From: Candidatus Equihabitans merdae
Lineage (GTDB): Bacteria; Bacillota; Clostridia; Lachnospirales; Lachnospiraceae
Assembly: GCA_018065025.1 (NCBI GenBank)
Contig: JAGHUB010000281.1
Coordinates: 1-30,906 of the forward strand
Direction: 5' to 3'
Length of the DNA stretch: 30,906 nucleotides
Part shown: positions 22,956-30,834 of the stretch, one piece after another
Numbering within the stretch: position 1 is the first letter of the stretch
Layout: the number at the start of each line of letters is the position of its first letter
The notes under the pieces: model-generated
Database searches by the model: none
Told to the model about the DNA's origin: nothing
Seen by the model: the letters and a program-made list of their open reading frames with translations, nothing else
Position numbers and translations under genes: made by a program

Positions 22956-24056
22956 TTATTTAGGCATCTTGACAACAACTTTGATAGCGTCGTCAATTCT
23001 TTCTCTGGAGTATCTCAGAGCTTCAAGCAGATCTTCGAAATCGAAGGTATGTGTATGGATGAGAGAAGCTTCGAATCTGTGCTCTGTGATCAGGGAAGCA
23101 GCTCTGTGAACAGCGCTCTTACCTTCGCCACGGATAGCAACCATAGATACATTGTTACGTACCAGAGAAGCTACGTCAACTTCAACAGGTTTCTTCGGGA
23201 AAGCAGCCAGGCAGATCTTACCGCCGCGCTTGATCATCTGAGCGGATTCGTTGATAGCGTTGGGAGCACCGGAGCATTCCAGAACATAGTTAACGCCTTC
23301 ACCGTTTGTCAGTCTCTTAACGGCATCAACAACATTTTCATTTCTGACGTTGATTGTGTAATCAGCACCAAGCTTCTTACCAAGTTCCAGACGATTGTCT
23401 CTTGTACCGCTTAAGATAACCGGGTTTGCACCGATAGACTTAGCAACAGCAACACCCATCAGACCAATGGGGCCCGGGCCGGAGATGATGATGCCCTGAC
23501 CTGCAAGCAGACCGCCCAGAGAATCCAGACCGTACATAGCTGTACCGGCTGTAACGATCAAAGTAGCTTCTTCATCTGTAACATTGTCGCCGATGTGGCA
23601 CAGTGTGTTTACGTTGTTGACAGCATATTCAGCGAAACCACCATCAGTTGTGAAACCGTTGGCTCTATGACCCTTGTCATGGCCTTCATAGTTCAGACCA
23701 TAGTTAAGGCAAGCTGTGTATTCGCCCTTACGGCAGTTTTCACACTGACCGCAGCCTGCGTGAATTTCAACGGCAACTCTGTCACCAACTTTGTAGCTGT
23801 CAACGCCGGGACCCAGCTTAGCTACGCGACCCATGTATTCATGACCCGGTGTGAAGTTTTTATTGAAGGGCAGACCACCCTGAATCAGTGCGGGCGGGCC
23901 ATTTTCGATGATTTCAAGGTCAGTTGCGCAGATAGCAACAGCATCGATCTTGACGAGAACTTCATTGCGTCCCGGTTCCGGAACGGGTTTCTCTGTCAGT
24001 GTCAGTTCCATCGGATCACCAAGGACCCATGCTTTCATCATTTTGGGGATTTCCAT
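22956..24056 (-). CDS. Zinc-dependent medium-chain alcohol/polyol dehydrogenase
   Basis: 366 residues, usual length for the MDR family. Catalytic zinc ligands are C43 (in ICATDLE), H72 and E73 (GHEYMG). Structural zinc ligands are C102, C105, C108 and C116. The NAD(P)-binding loop is GPGPIG (193-198). Closest in character to threonine/sorbitol-type dehydrogenases. It would oxidise a secondary alcohol of the pathway substrate or reduce the matching ketone in the cytoplasm. It lies 21 nt downstream of the IolD-like gene in the same operon. The family is sure; the substrate is unknown. Confidence 0.9.
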   Translation of the reverse strand: MEIPKMMKAWVLGDPMELTLTEKPVPEPGRNEVLVKIDAVAICATDLEIIENGPPALIQGGLPFNKNFTPGHEYMGRVAKLGPGVDSYKVGDRVAVEIHAGCGQCENCRKGEYTACLNYGLNYEGHDKGHRANGFTTDGGFAEYAVNNVNTLCHIGDNVTDEEATLIVTAGTAMYGLDSLGGLLAGQGIIISGPGPIGLMGVAVAKSIGANPVILSGTRDNRLELGKKLGADYTINVRNENVVDAVKRLTNGEGVNYVLECSGAPNAINESAQMIKRGGKICLAAFPKKPVEVDVASLVRNNVSMVAIRGEGKSAVHRAASLITEHRFEASLIHTHTFDFEDLLEALRYSRERIDDAIKVVVKMPK

Positions 24057-24077
24057 AATAGTATTCTCCTTTCTTAT

Positions 24078-25949
24078 TTAGAAACCGATCTCGTGTTTCA
24101 TCTTCTGAACACGTTCGCACCAGTTACCAACATTCCAATCACCAAAGGCACCGATGCCGCCCAGATCATCACGGCCGAAGTATACCGGTACGTGGATGAC
24201 TGACAGGCCATCATGTGCATAAGCTTCTTCCAAAGCAGCTTTCAGGGATTCCGGTGTTTCACCGCCGTAGATACCCTTAACGCCCTTGACGGAATTGGCC
24301 ATCTGAACGTAATCAACTTCAACATGATCGTCTGTTCTGTAACCAACATCATACTGACCATACTGCAGACTTGTGATAGCTCCCATACGACGATTATCGC
24401 ACAGAACAATGATACCCTTAAGACCATGTTCAACAGAATCGATCATGATCTGGGGATTCATCATGAAGCTGCCATCACCGGTAAATGCCATGGGGACTTC
24501 ACCTTTACCGGCCAGACCAAAGGCCAGCATGGAGGAGACAGCAAAGCCCATGTAGGAAGAGCCGGTATCGGTGATAGTCATGCCGGGCTTTTCATCTGTA
24601 ACGATCTGGAAACCGTTAGCCTGAACATCACCGGCATCGAAAATCTTAACCATGTCATGTGCATCAGCAAAGTCACAACCAATCTTGATAGCAGCCGGCT
24701 CTGTCAGCAGAGCCTTGCCCTGTTTTTCATCCATGATTGTGGGGTTGTCATAACGTTCTTGCTTGAAGGCGTTCCATTCAGCGCGCTTTGCTACGCAGGC
24801 ATCCACCCATTCTTTGCAATCTTTCTGAACGCCGGCTTCTTTCAGCATGGCAACCAGTTTTGCCAGAACAGCCTGGGCGTCACCCTGGATGCGGACAGCG
24901 TTGCTGTACTGACCCAGATCTTCATATTCACAGTTGATGTTGATCATCTTCTTTGCATTGTGGAAAGCTGTACCGGAGCAATCCCACTGGCAGACGCCTC
25001 TTGCGCCTACGGCGATGATCAGATCACATTCGTTCATGGCATAGTTACCGGAGATAGTACCCTTAGAACCGCCAACGCTCATGTTGCGGCGCTTGGAATC
25101 CGGATAGACACCCGGAACAACCGGGCCGTGTGTGTAAACAGCATCTGTCAGTTCAAGGAACTCATCGATGGTGTCAGCACAAACTTTAGCAGCACCGCCG
25201 CCGATCTTAACTGTGATCTTGGAAGCAGCTTTGATGGCTTCGATAGCTTCACAATAAGACTCTTCGTCCAGGCTGATAACGGAAGATTTTCTGGATCTTG
25301 TGGGGAACTCAAGCAGGTTGCATCCTTCCATAATTCTGGGCTGGCTGTTCATGGGCAGCAGCATATAGAAGGGTGAGTTCTTGGCATCACCATGTACCAG
25401 AGCATCACCGCGCTTCAGAGCTGTGAAGACAGCTTCCGGTGTGTGCAGTGAGTAAGCATGACCCATGGTGTTGAGCAGACGCAGGAAAAGTTCCTGTTCA
25501 CGCTTGGGAATCTGCTGCATGTTGGGGCCTTCACTATGTGTGGTTTCATCACCAAACAGGTAATAGACACCAAGACCGTTGGACAGACCTACCAGAGAAC
25601 CGGCTGTTGCCTGAAGAGCACCGGGGCCGATAGATGTGAACACAGCAGCTGTTTCGCCGTATTTCCATTTCAGCATGGAACCGATATGGGAAGCTTCTAC
25701 TTCATTTCTTGTATTGACTGTACGAACAACGCCTTCCTCTTCATAGATACGAAGGGCTTCACCGACATCTGTCATACCATGACCAAAAATACCGATAAAG
25801 TGACGGACGCCCTGGTTGGCAAGACCAAGAACGATAGCTTCGCTAAGGCTGACATCCTGGAACTGGTCCAGAGCGCCGGCAGCGACAGCAGCCTGAAGGG
25901 TGCCGTACTCTTTGAGTGCTTTCGCACGAGCTCTTCTTTCTTCAATCAT
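24078..25949 (-). CDS. IolD-like thiamine-diphosphate enzyme (cyclic 1,2-dione hydrolase family)
   Basis: 623 residues, about the length of IolD. The pyrimidine-binding domain carries the catalytic Glu as E83 in TRNEVEASH. A central domain follows, and the diphosphate-binding domain has GDGSFMMNP (from 491) through CDN. Near the end, GAFGDWNVGNWCERVQ closely resembles the C-terminal signature of IolD, the enzyme that hydrolytically opens 3D-(3,5/4)-trihydroxycyclohexane-1,2-dione in inositol breakdown. No IolB, IolC, IolE or IolG gene is beside it. The neighbours are an RpiB-like protein, a dehydrogenase and a molybdenum hydroxylase, so a different cyclic or vicinal diketone substrate is likely. 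Family membership is strong; the exact reaction is inference. Confidence 0.85.
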   Translation of the reverse strand: MIEERRARAKALKEYGTLQAAVAAGALDQFQDVSLSEAIVLGLANQGVRHFIGIFGHGMTDVGEALRIYEEEGVVRTVNTRNEVEASHIGSMLKWKYGETAAVFTSIGPGALQATAGSLVGLSNGLGVYYLFGDETTHSEGPNMQQIPKREQELFLRLLNTMGHAYSLHTPEAVFTALKRGDALVHGDAKNSPFYMLLPMNSQPRIMEGCNLLEFPTRSRKSSVISLDEESYCEAIEAIKAASKITVKIGGGAAKVCADTIDEFLELTDAVYTHGPVVPGVYPDSKRRNMSVGGSKGTISGNYAMNECDLIIAVGARGVCQWDCSGTAFHNAKKMININCEYEDLGQYSNAVRIQGDAQAVLAKLVAMLKEAGVQKDCKEWVDACVAKRAEWNAFKQERYDNPTIMDEKQGKALLTEPAAIKIGCDFADAHDMVKIFDAGDVQANGFQIVTDEKPGMTITDTGSSYMGFAVSSMLAFGLAGKGEVPMAFTGDGSFMMNPQIMIDSVEHGLKGIIVLCDNRRMGAITSLQYGQYDVGYRTDDHVEVDYVQMANSVKGVKGIYGGETPESLKAALEEAYAHDGLSVIHVPVYFGRDDLGGIGAFGDWNVGNWCERVQKMKHEIGF

Positions 25950-25955
25950 TTTACA

Positions 25956-26570
25956 TTACTCCTCGATGAATTTCTGAAGTTTAGATTTAGCCTCAGCATC
26001 CAGAACGTCCAGGAAGCCGGGGAAGTTAACAACGCGCTTAACAATATCTTCCGGGATAACATCAAGGATCTCGTAGAAGGGCTTATGGGCAACCTGAGAA
26101 ATGTTGTTCAGGATCTTGCCTGATGCCTGCTGAGATTCTTTTCTGTGTTCCGGATAACCGCAGCCTCTTTCGACGCTGAAGATGCGATCAAATACGAACT
26201 GAAGGTTAACGTCTGCTGCCCAGCCATAACCCTGGTTCAGGGGCAGGGAGATGCAGTTACCGCCATTGATCTGTGTGAACAGCCAGGCATCCAGCGGACC
26301 GGGAATCAGACCGCAAACAACGTTGGGATACTGCATAACAGCATTCAGGTAACCCTGACCTGTGCCGCAGCCGCCGACAACAAAGTCAACAGCGCCTGTG
26401 TTAAGCAGGATAGCTGACATAAGACCTGTGTGGATGTATGTCAGTTCCGGCAGCTCAGGATCATTTTTCATACCCAGGTTATATACTTCATGACCGCGGC
26501 CATCTAACGCTTTGATGATATCTCCATTTTTCTGCTGTGCACTTACTTCATTAATTACTGCGATTTTCAT
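25956..26570 (-). CDS. Divergent, long RpiB/LacAB-family protein
   Basis: 204 residues, about 55 longer than normal RpiB. The N-terminal two thirds follow the RpiB fold: MKIAVINEVSA, a GHEVYNLG strand, and VVGGCGTGQGY (65-74) with C68 at the catalytic Cys position. The phosphate-binding GCDH motif is absent (INEVS). A segment rich in aromatic residues (IPGPLDAWLFTQINGGN, about 89-105) and a C-terminal extension of helices follow. It is the first gene of the operon and lies 6 nt before the IolD-like gene, so it probably acts on the same or the next intermediate. The substrate may not be a normal sugar phosphate. RBS is AGGAAAGGA. Confidence 0.8.
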   Translation of the reverse strand: MKIAVINEVSAQQKNGDIIKALDGRGHEVYNLGMKNDPELPELTYIHTGLMSAILLNTGAVDFVVGGCGTGQGYLNAVMQYPNVVCGLIPGPLDAWLFTQINGGNCISLPLNQGYGWAADVNLQFVFDRIFSVERGCGYPEHRKESQQASGKILNNISQVAHKPFYEILDVIPEDIVKRVVNFPGFLDVLDAEAKSKLQKFIEE

Positions 26571-26680
26571 TCTCTTTCCTTTCCTGAAGTGCCTCGGGCC
26601 AATAAGGATCCTGTCTGCCTATCTAAACAAGGCCCCGTACAGCTCCGAGCATTTCATGATGGTCTCATCTTTGTAAGGTC

Positions 26681-26709
26681 ATTATATATTCTCCTTTGCA
26701 TAATGTAAC
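26681..26709 (-). promoter_or_regulatory. Promoter of the RpiB-like/IolD-like/hydroxylase operon
   Basis: On the minus strand: -35 GTTACA (26704-26709, 4 of 6), a 17-nt spacer and a perfect -10 TATAAT (26681-26686). Transcription would start near 26674, giving a leader of about 100 nt. Two GCATAAT repeats straddle the -35 box. Confidence 0.6.
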
Positions 26710-26819
26710 GCATAATCTGCACTGTCGTTGCATTATTAGCAACACATTTATAACTTATACAAATCAACCAACTTAGAAAGTGTTAATTAGTTAATATTTT
26801 ATACTTGGGTTGCATTATT
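26697..26819. promoter_or_regulatory. Cluster of TTGCAT(A/T)AT repeats, candidate IclR operators
   Basis: GCATAAT occurs at 26698-26704 and 26710-26716, and GCATTAT at 26730-26736 and 26812-26818. Two copies share the longer TTGCATTATT (26728-26737 and 26810-26819). The third copy is part of a perfect inverted repeat, GTTGC (26727-26731) and GCAAC (26739-26743). They lie between the divergent IclR gene and the operon and overlap its -35 box, which fits autoregulation and control of the operon. Confidence 0.5.
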
Positions 26820-26924
26820 TATTGCCCTTATTTCATTATCAGTTCTCTTGTTGCTATGTTTTACAAAAATTGATACACTATGAAATAATGTTTCCTTATA
26901 ATTAAATAATTTTCGGAGAACCCC

Positions 26925-27686
26925 ATGATTCAATCACTCGACCGCGCCATGACTATTTTGGAGATCCTGGAAAATCGCGGCATGGCAACTGTTACCGAGA
27001 TCGCAGCGGAACTGGATGTGAATAAAAGTACCGCTTCCCGTCTCCTTGAAACCCTTAAAGCACACGATATGGTACGACTGAATCCCGCCAGCAAAAAATA
27101 CATGTTGGGCTTTCGTATCCTCTACCTTAGCGAAGGTGTTAAGCGTAATCTGAATATCATCGCTATCGGACGCCCCTATCTTCTTAAGCTTTATAATGAC
27201 TTAGGCGACAGCGTTCATCTGTGCACCTTCACAAATGATTCCGTTTACGTAGTGGACCAGATACAGTCCAACAAAGCCTATTCTCTTTCCGCCAATATCG
27301 GTATGGAAGAACCCCTTCACTGTTCTTCTGTAGGCAAATGCATCCTGGCTAACTTAAACCCCAACAAGGTTGATCGCATTCTGAAGGATTACGATTTTGA
27401 AGTTCATACCGCCAATACCATCACCAATGCGGACGACCTTAAGGCCAGTTTTGTTAAGATCCGCGAACAGGGATACGCTATGGATGATGAAGAAGTTGCC
27501 CTGGGTGTTCGCTGTATCGCAGCTCCCATCTACGATTACCGAGGCAACATCAAATACAGCCTTGGTATCTCAGGTACAATAGGCAGCATTAACGAACAGA
27601 CTCAAACTCGTTATGTCAGTGCCCTCACCAATACTTGTGCCCAGATCAGCAAAGCCCTGGGTTACAAGAGAGGCTATCGCCCCTGA
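26925..27686 (+). CDS. IclR-family transcriptional regulator
   Basis: 253 residues, normal length. The N-terminal winged helix-turn-helix (about 4-60) shows ATVTEIAAELDVNKSTASRL as recognition region. The rest (about 75-250) is the IclR effector-binding domain, with MEEPLHCSSVGKCILANL and a conserved C-terminal GALGVRC-like stretch (VALGVRCIAAP). It lies divergent from the catabolic operon across a repeat-bearing control region and converges on tctC, so it is the obvious candidate regulator of both. IclR proteins often respond to small organic acids or aromatic compounds, which would suit a TctABC substrate. The RBS CGGAGA precedes the ATG. Confidence 0.92.
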   Translation: MIQSLDRAMTILEILENRGMATVTEIAAELDVNKSTASRLLETLKAHDMVRLNPASKKYMLGFRILYLSEGVKRNLNIIAIGRPYLLKLYNDLGDSVHLCTFTNDSVYVVDQIQSNKAYSLSANIGMEEPLHCSSVGKCILANLNPNKVDRILKDYDFEVHTANTITNADDLKASFVKIREQGYAMDDEEVALGVRCIAAPIYDYRGNIKYSLGISGTIGSINEQTQTRYVSALTNTCAQISKALGYKRGYRP

Positions 27687-27736
27687 AATTCAATAATTCC
27701 AAACAGATCACCAGGTCTTCTGCGGATTTTAGATTT

Positions 27737-27777
27737 AAAAAAAGATGCCCCACCACATGGCAGGGCATCTCTTATAT
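27737..27777. terminator. Bidirectional terminator between the IclR and tctC genes
   Basis: AGATGCCC (27743-27750) pairs with GGGCATCT (27763-27770). An A7 run (27737-27743) gives a U-tract on the minus strand, making a strong terminator for tctABC. On the plus strand CTTATATTT follows, a weaker end for the IclR transcript. Confidence 0.85.
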
Positions 27778-27814
27778 TTAATAAGCGTGATTATTCTGAA
27801 TTATCAGATGATAA

Positions 27815-28783
27815 TTACTGAACCTTCATGTCGATCTGATCAAGCAGGTTAGCGATCAGTTCATCCTGTTCAGCTGTGTATGTCTTGAAATCAGCGGCGC
27901 TCATGGGGAACGGTGTAACGTTGTACTGTGTGCAGAAGTTCTGATATTCTTCAGATTCGATAGCGCTCAGGAAAGCTTCTTCAAGGTACTTGATGATTTC
28001 GGGATCTGTACCGGCTTTAACAGTAACACCACGATACATTTCAAGGTCAACATCATAACCCTGTTCAGCACATGTCATAACATCCGGCAGTGTGGAAACA
28101 CGTTCGGGAGAAGCAACGGCCAGAAGTCTAACGTCACCGGATTCCAGAAGACCGGCGCAGTCCGGATACAGGCAGACAGACATATCGCAGTCGCCATTGA
28201 CCAGACCTGTTACATATGTTGCATCGTCGAACATCTGCTGCATATCAACGCCTGTAGCACCAAACATCTGCAGAGTTACCAGGTGACCGAAGCAACCAAC
28301 AGCTGAGTTGTTAACTTTGTAAACGCCCGGATTTGCCAGAGCATCCTGTACGAAATCTTCGAATGTTTCCCACGGAGCATCTTTGGAAACTACAAAGTAG
28401 AACGGCTCTTTAGAAACGCAGCAAACTTCTTCGAAAGCTGTGTAATCCTGATCTTCCGGCATTGTGCCAAGGTGATAGGATGTGCTGATGGAAGAAGAGT
28501 TCCAGCATACGTTGTAACCGTCGGCCGGCTGTGACAGAACATACTGATAACCTACGGCACCGCCGCCACCAGTTCTGTTGTTGGCAACCATTGTGATTTC
28601 TTTTTCTTTTGTGACAACATCGATCAGAGTTCTCATACCAAGGTCAGCTGAGAAACCGGCACCGAACAGAATTGTTACGTCGATAGCCTTTGTGGGGTAA
28701 GATTTTTTGCCAATACCACAGCCGGAAAGGACCATGACGAGGCACAGCATGATAGCTACAAGTGAAACCAGTCGTTTTTTCAT
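27815..28783 (-). CDS. tctC: Tripartite tricarboxylate transporter substrate-binding lipoprotein (TctC/Bug family)
   Basis: 322 residues, the usual size. A signal peptide with KKR and the lipobox VLSGC puts the lipidated Cys at residue 22. The mature protein starts with YPTKAIDVTILFGAGFSADLG, like the P-x-x-(P/A)-I-x-(L/V)-I-V-P-(F/Y)-x-x-G-G-x-x-D stretch of Bug proteins, here without the usual GG. VANNRTGGGGAVGYQYV (about 67-83) is the conserved ligand-loop region. The protein captures a carboxylate-containing compound outside the cell and hands it to TctAB. It is the last gene of the operon, 18 nt after tctB. Confidence 0.9.
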   Translation of the reverse strand: MKKRLVSLVAIMLCLVMVLSGCGIGKKSYPTKAIDVTILFGAGFSADLGMRTLIDVVTKEKEITMVANNRTGGGGAVGYQYVLSQPADGYNVCWNSSSISTSYHLGTMPEDQDYTAFEEVCCVSKEPFYFVVSKDAPWETFEDFVQDALANPGVYKVNNSAVGCFGHLVTLQMFGATGVDMQQMFDDATYVTGLVNGDCDMSVCLYPDCAGLLESGDVRLLAVASPERVSTLPDVMTCAEQGYDVDLEMYRGVTVKAGTDPEIIKYLEEAFLSAIESEEYQNFCTQYNVTPFPMSAADFKTYTAEQDELIANLLDQIDMKVQ

Positions 28784-28801
28784 AGTGAATACCTCCCTTT
28801 T

Positions 28802-29299
28802 TTAAAATAAAATGCCTGACGGAAGCGGTACATAAAGAGCATATACAAAGATAGCGTACAGGATTCCGTTAGCAACGACCGCATAGATAAGTGACTTCCA
28901 CCATTTCCAGCCGATGATTGTCAGACATACTGTCAGGCCGATGGTGGTGGATACGAAGTATCCGAGGATGTTGATAAGAATAACTGTGATGAACAGAATA
29001 CCGAAGAACATCATGGAACGCTTGAAGTCCAATTTGGCTTTAGCCACTTCTTCGGGAGTGCTGGCATCTTTCTTAGCTTTAGCAGCTTTCTCTTCTTCAG
29101 TAAGGGGTCTGAAGCTACCGATCAGAAGAAGGATAGCCAGTACAGCCCAGACCAACAGAACGATGAAGGGGAAGAAAATAGGACCTACTTCATTAGAAAC
29201 GCTGCTGGTAGGCAGCTTCATTGTCTGCCAGAAAAGGAGTGCCATCACGATAAGTGATGCAATCGAGAACTTAAAATCATTCGGTTTTGTTACCTTCAT
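28802..29299 (-). CDS. tctB: Tripartite tricarboxylate transporter small membrane subunit (TctB)
   Basis: 165 residues with four hydrophobic segments: about 10-25, 40-62, 94-112 and 120-150. A charged cytoplasmic loop rich in Lys, Glu and Ala lies near 68-90. Size and topology fit TctB, the poorly conserved partner of TctA. Identification rests largely on its position between tctA and tctC. The start overlaps the tctA stop by 4 nt (ATGA). Confidence 0.85.
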   Translation of the reverse strand: MKVTKPNDFKFSIASLIVMALLFWQTMKLPTSSVSNEVGPIFFPFIVLLVWAVLAILLLIGSFRPLTEEEKAAKAKKDASTPEEVAKAKLDFKRSMMFFGILFITVILINILGYFVSTTIGLTVCLTIIGWKWWKSLIYAVVANGILYAIFVYALYVPLPSGILF

Positions 29300-30807
29300 G
29301 CCTTAGCCTCCTTTTTTGCTTTTGAAGAAACGATAATTTTCTTGATCAGAGGGAACAGCAGCATGATGACTGCCAGACCCAGGAATACCAGTGACAGGGG
29401 CTCTTCCAGGAAGATTCTGGGGCTGCCGTTTGAGATAGTCAGGGCAGCGCGAAGATTCTTCTCGATGTTTTTACCAAGAACAACACCCAGGATCAGAGGC
29501 ATGATCGGATAATCATTTCTCTTCATGAAGTAAGCGGCGAAACCGGCCAGGAACATAACGACCATGTATGTGTAGTTCAGGCTGATGGCATAAGAACCGA
29601 TGAATGCCAGCAGTGTGATAACGGCCATCATATTAAGTTTGGGAACGCCAAGTACGCGAACCAACACTCTGATACCGAAGAACTGAAGGACCAGAGCCAG
29701 CAGATAGATCAGGAACAGGCTGATGAAGATAGCGTATACCAGACCCTTGTTGGTATCGAACAGGAGGGGACCCGGAACGAAACCGTGAAGTGTCAGAGCG
29801 CCAAGCAGGATAGCTGATGTAGCATCACAGGGGATACCAAGACACATCATAGGAATCAGAGAACCACCCTGTGTGGCGTTGTTGGCACTTTCAGGAGCAG
29901 CAACACCTTCGATAACGCCTTCACCGATCTTGGGAGCGAATCTCTTACAGTGGTCATAGGACATGAAAGGTGCAATAGGGCCGGCCATACCCGGGATACA
30001 ACCAAGAGCTGTACCAAGAGCTGATCCGTAAAACAGAACCTTGATGATACGCTTGATTTCACCAAATGTTGGGAAGGGAGCCTTAACAGTCTTGGGATCA
30101 AAGGGCAGTGTGCTCTTTGTAACACCCTTGCGTTCTTTAGCTTCAACGAAAGCTTCAACAACTGTGGGGATAGCGAATGCACCAATCAGGATGGGCATAA
30201 CGCTGATACCGGACAGAAGACTGGGCTTGCCAAATGTAAATCTGGCGAAACCTGTCAGAGGGTCAGAACCGATGGTGCAAAGGAAGAGACCGGCGAAACC
30301 GGCGAACAGACCCTTGACCATGTTCTTGCCGCTAAGAGAAACAACGCAGCAGAAACCCAGCATAACCAGTGAGAAAATGATGGGAGCGCCAAACTGCATA
30401 GCAACTTTAGCCAGCTGAGGAGCTACCAGCATCAGAACGATCAGTGAGAAGATGCCGCCGAAAACAGATGAGAAAGCTGCGATACCGCAGGCCTTACCAC
30501 CTTGCCCGGCTAGCGCCATCTTATGTCCGTCATAAACCGTGGCCGCCGCTGATGGTGTACCGGGAATACCAAGCAGGATAGCTGAGAAAGCACCACCTGA
30601 CATACCGCCGGCATATACGCCAAGGATCAGGGCAACGGATGAAACACCGCTCAGACCAAATGTCAACGGAACAAAAAGAACCATGGCTGTGGTAAATGTC
30701 AGACCCGGAATAACGGCGAACACCAGACCGGCTACTGTACCCAACAGCATGATCAGCAGTGTTTCCGGGTTCATGACCATTTGTAAGCCTTCAAGAAATA
30801 AACCCAT
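29296..30807 (-). CDS. tctA: Tripartite tricarboxylate transporter large membrane subunit (TctA)
   Basis: 503 residues with about 10-12 membrane segments. The conserved N-terminal signatures are clear: FAVIPGLTFTTAMVLFVPLT near 30-49, then LGVYAGGMSGGAFSAILLGI followed by PGTPSAAATVYDGHKMA (about 62-98). A second PG-containing loop, CIPGMAGPIAPFMSYDHCKR, lies near 267-286. It is the secondary-transport channel, usually driven by an ion gradient. RBS TAGGAGG lies just before the ATG. The gene follows another gene by 27 nt, so the operon continues to the right of the window. Confidence 0.93.
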   Translation of the reverse strand: MGLFLEGLQMVMNPETLLIMLLGTVAGLVFAVIPGLTFTTAMVLFVPLTFGLSGVSSVALILGVYAGGMSGGAFSAILLGIPGTPSAAATVYDGHKMALAGQGGKACGIAAFSSVFGGIFSLIVLMLVAPQLAKVAMQFGAPIIFSLVMLGFCCVVSLSGKNMVKGLFAGFAGLFLCTIGSDPLTGFARFTFGKPSLLSGISVMPILIGAFAIPTVVEAFVEAKERKGVTKSTLPFDPKTVKAPFPTFGEIKRIIKVLFYGSALGTALGCIPGMAGPIAPFMSYDHCKRFAPKIGEGVIEGVAAPESANNATQGGSLIPMMCLGIPCDATSAILLGALTLHGFVPGPLLFDTNKGLVYAIFISLFLIYLLALVLQFFGIRVLVRVLGVPKLNMMAVITLLAFIGSYAISLNYTYMVVMFLAGFAAYFMKRNDYPIMPLILGVVLGKNIEKNLRAALTISNGSPRIFLEEPLSLVFLGLAVIMLLFPLIKKIIVSSKAKKEAKA

Positions 30808-30834
30808 ATAAACCTCCTATAGAGTCGACCCGGA

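Larger units (their letters stand above)
26571..26924. other. 354-nt divergent intergenic control region
   Basis: This gene-free stretch holds, from left to right, a leader of about 100 nt for the RpiB-like gene, a sigma-70-type promoter reading left, four GCAT(A/T)AT repeats including an inverted repeat, AT-rich DNA, and the promoter region and RBS (CGGAGA) of the IclR gene reading right. I see no RNA gene or riboswitch in it. A weak right-reading promoter candidate is TTGCTA (26851-26856), 17-nt spacer, TACACT (26874-26879). Confidence 0.7.

Noticed and set aside
24213..25376. 387-codon open frame antisense to the IolD-like gene
   Set aside because: The opposite strand encodes an unmistakable ThDP enzyme. 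The antisense product has no family signature and no plausible RBS context.
24078..25949. Annotation as inositol-pathway iolD
   Set aside because: The protein resembles IolD, but none of the other inositol genes is present and the neighbours belong to other families. Giving the gene symbol would overstate the evidence.
26619..26657. 12-codon leader peptide in the 5' leader of the RpiB-like gene
   Set aside because: No convincing RBS, no run of regulatory codons and no terminator/antiterminator pair could be seen, so attenuation is not supported.
26571..26674. Riboswitch in the leader of the RpiB-like operon
   Set aside because: The leader can form GGGCC/GGCCC or CTCGG/CCGAG pairings, but no known riboswitch core and no terminator stem with a U-tract is present.
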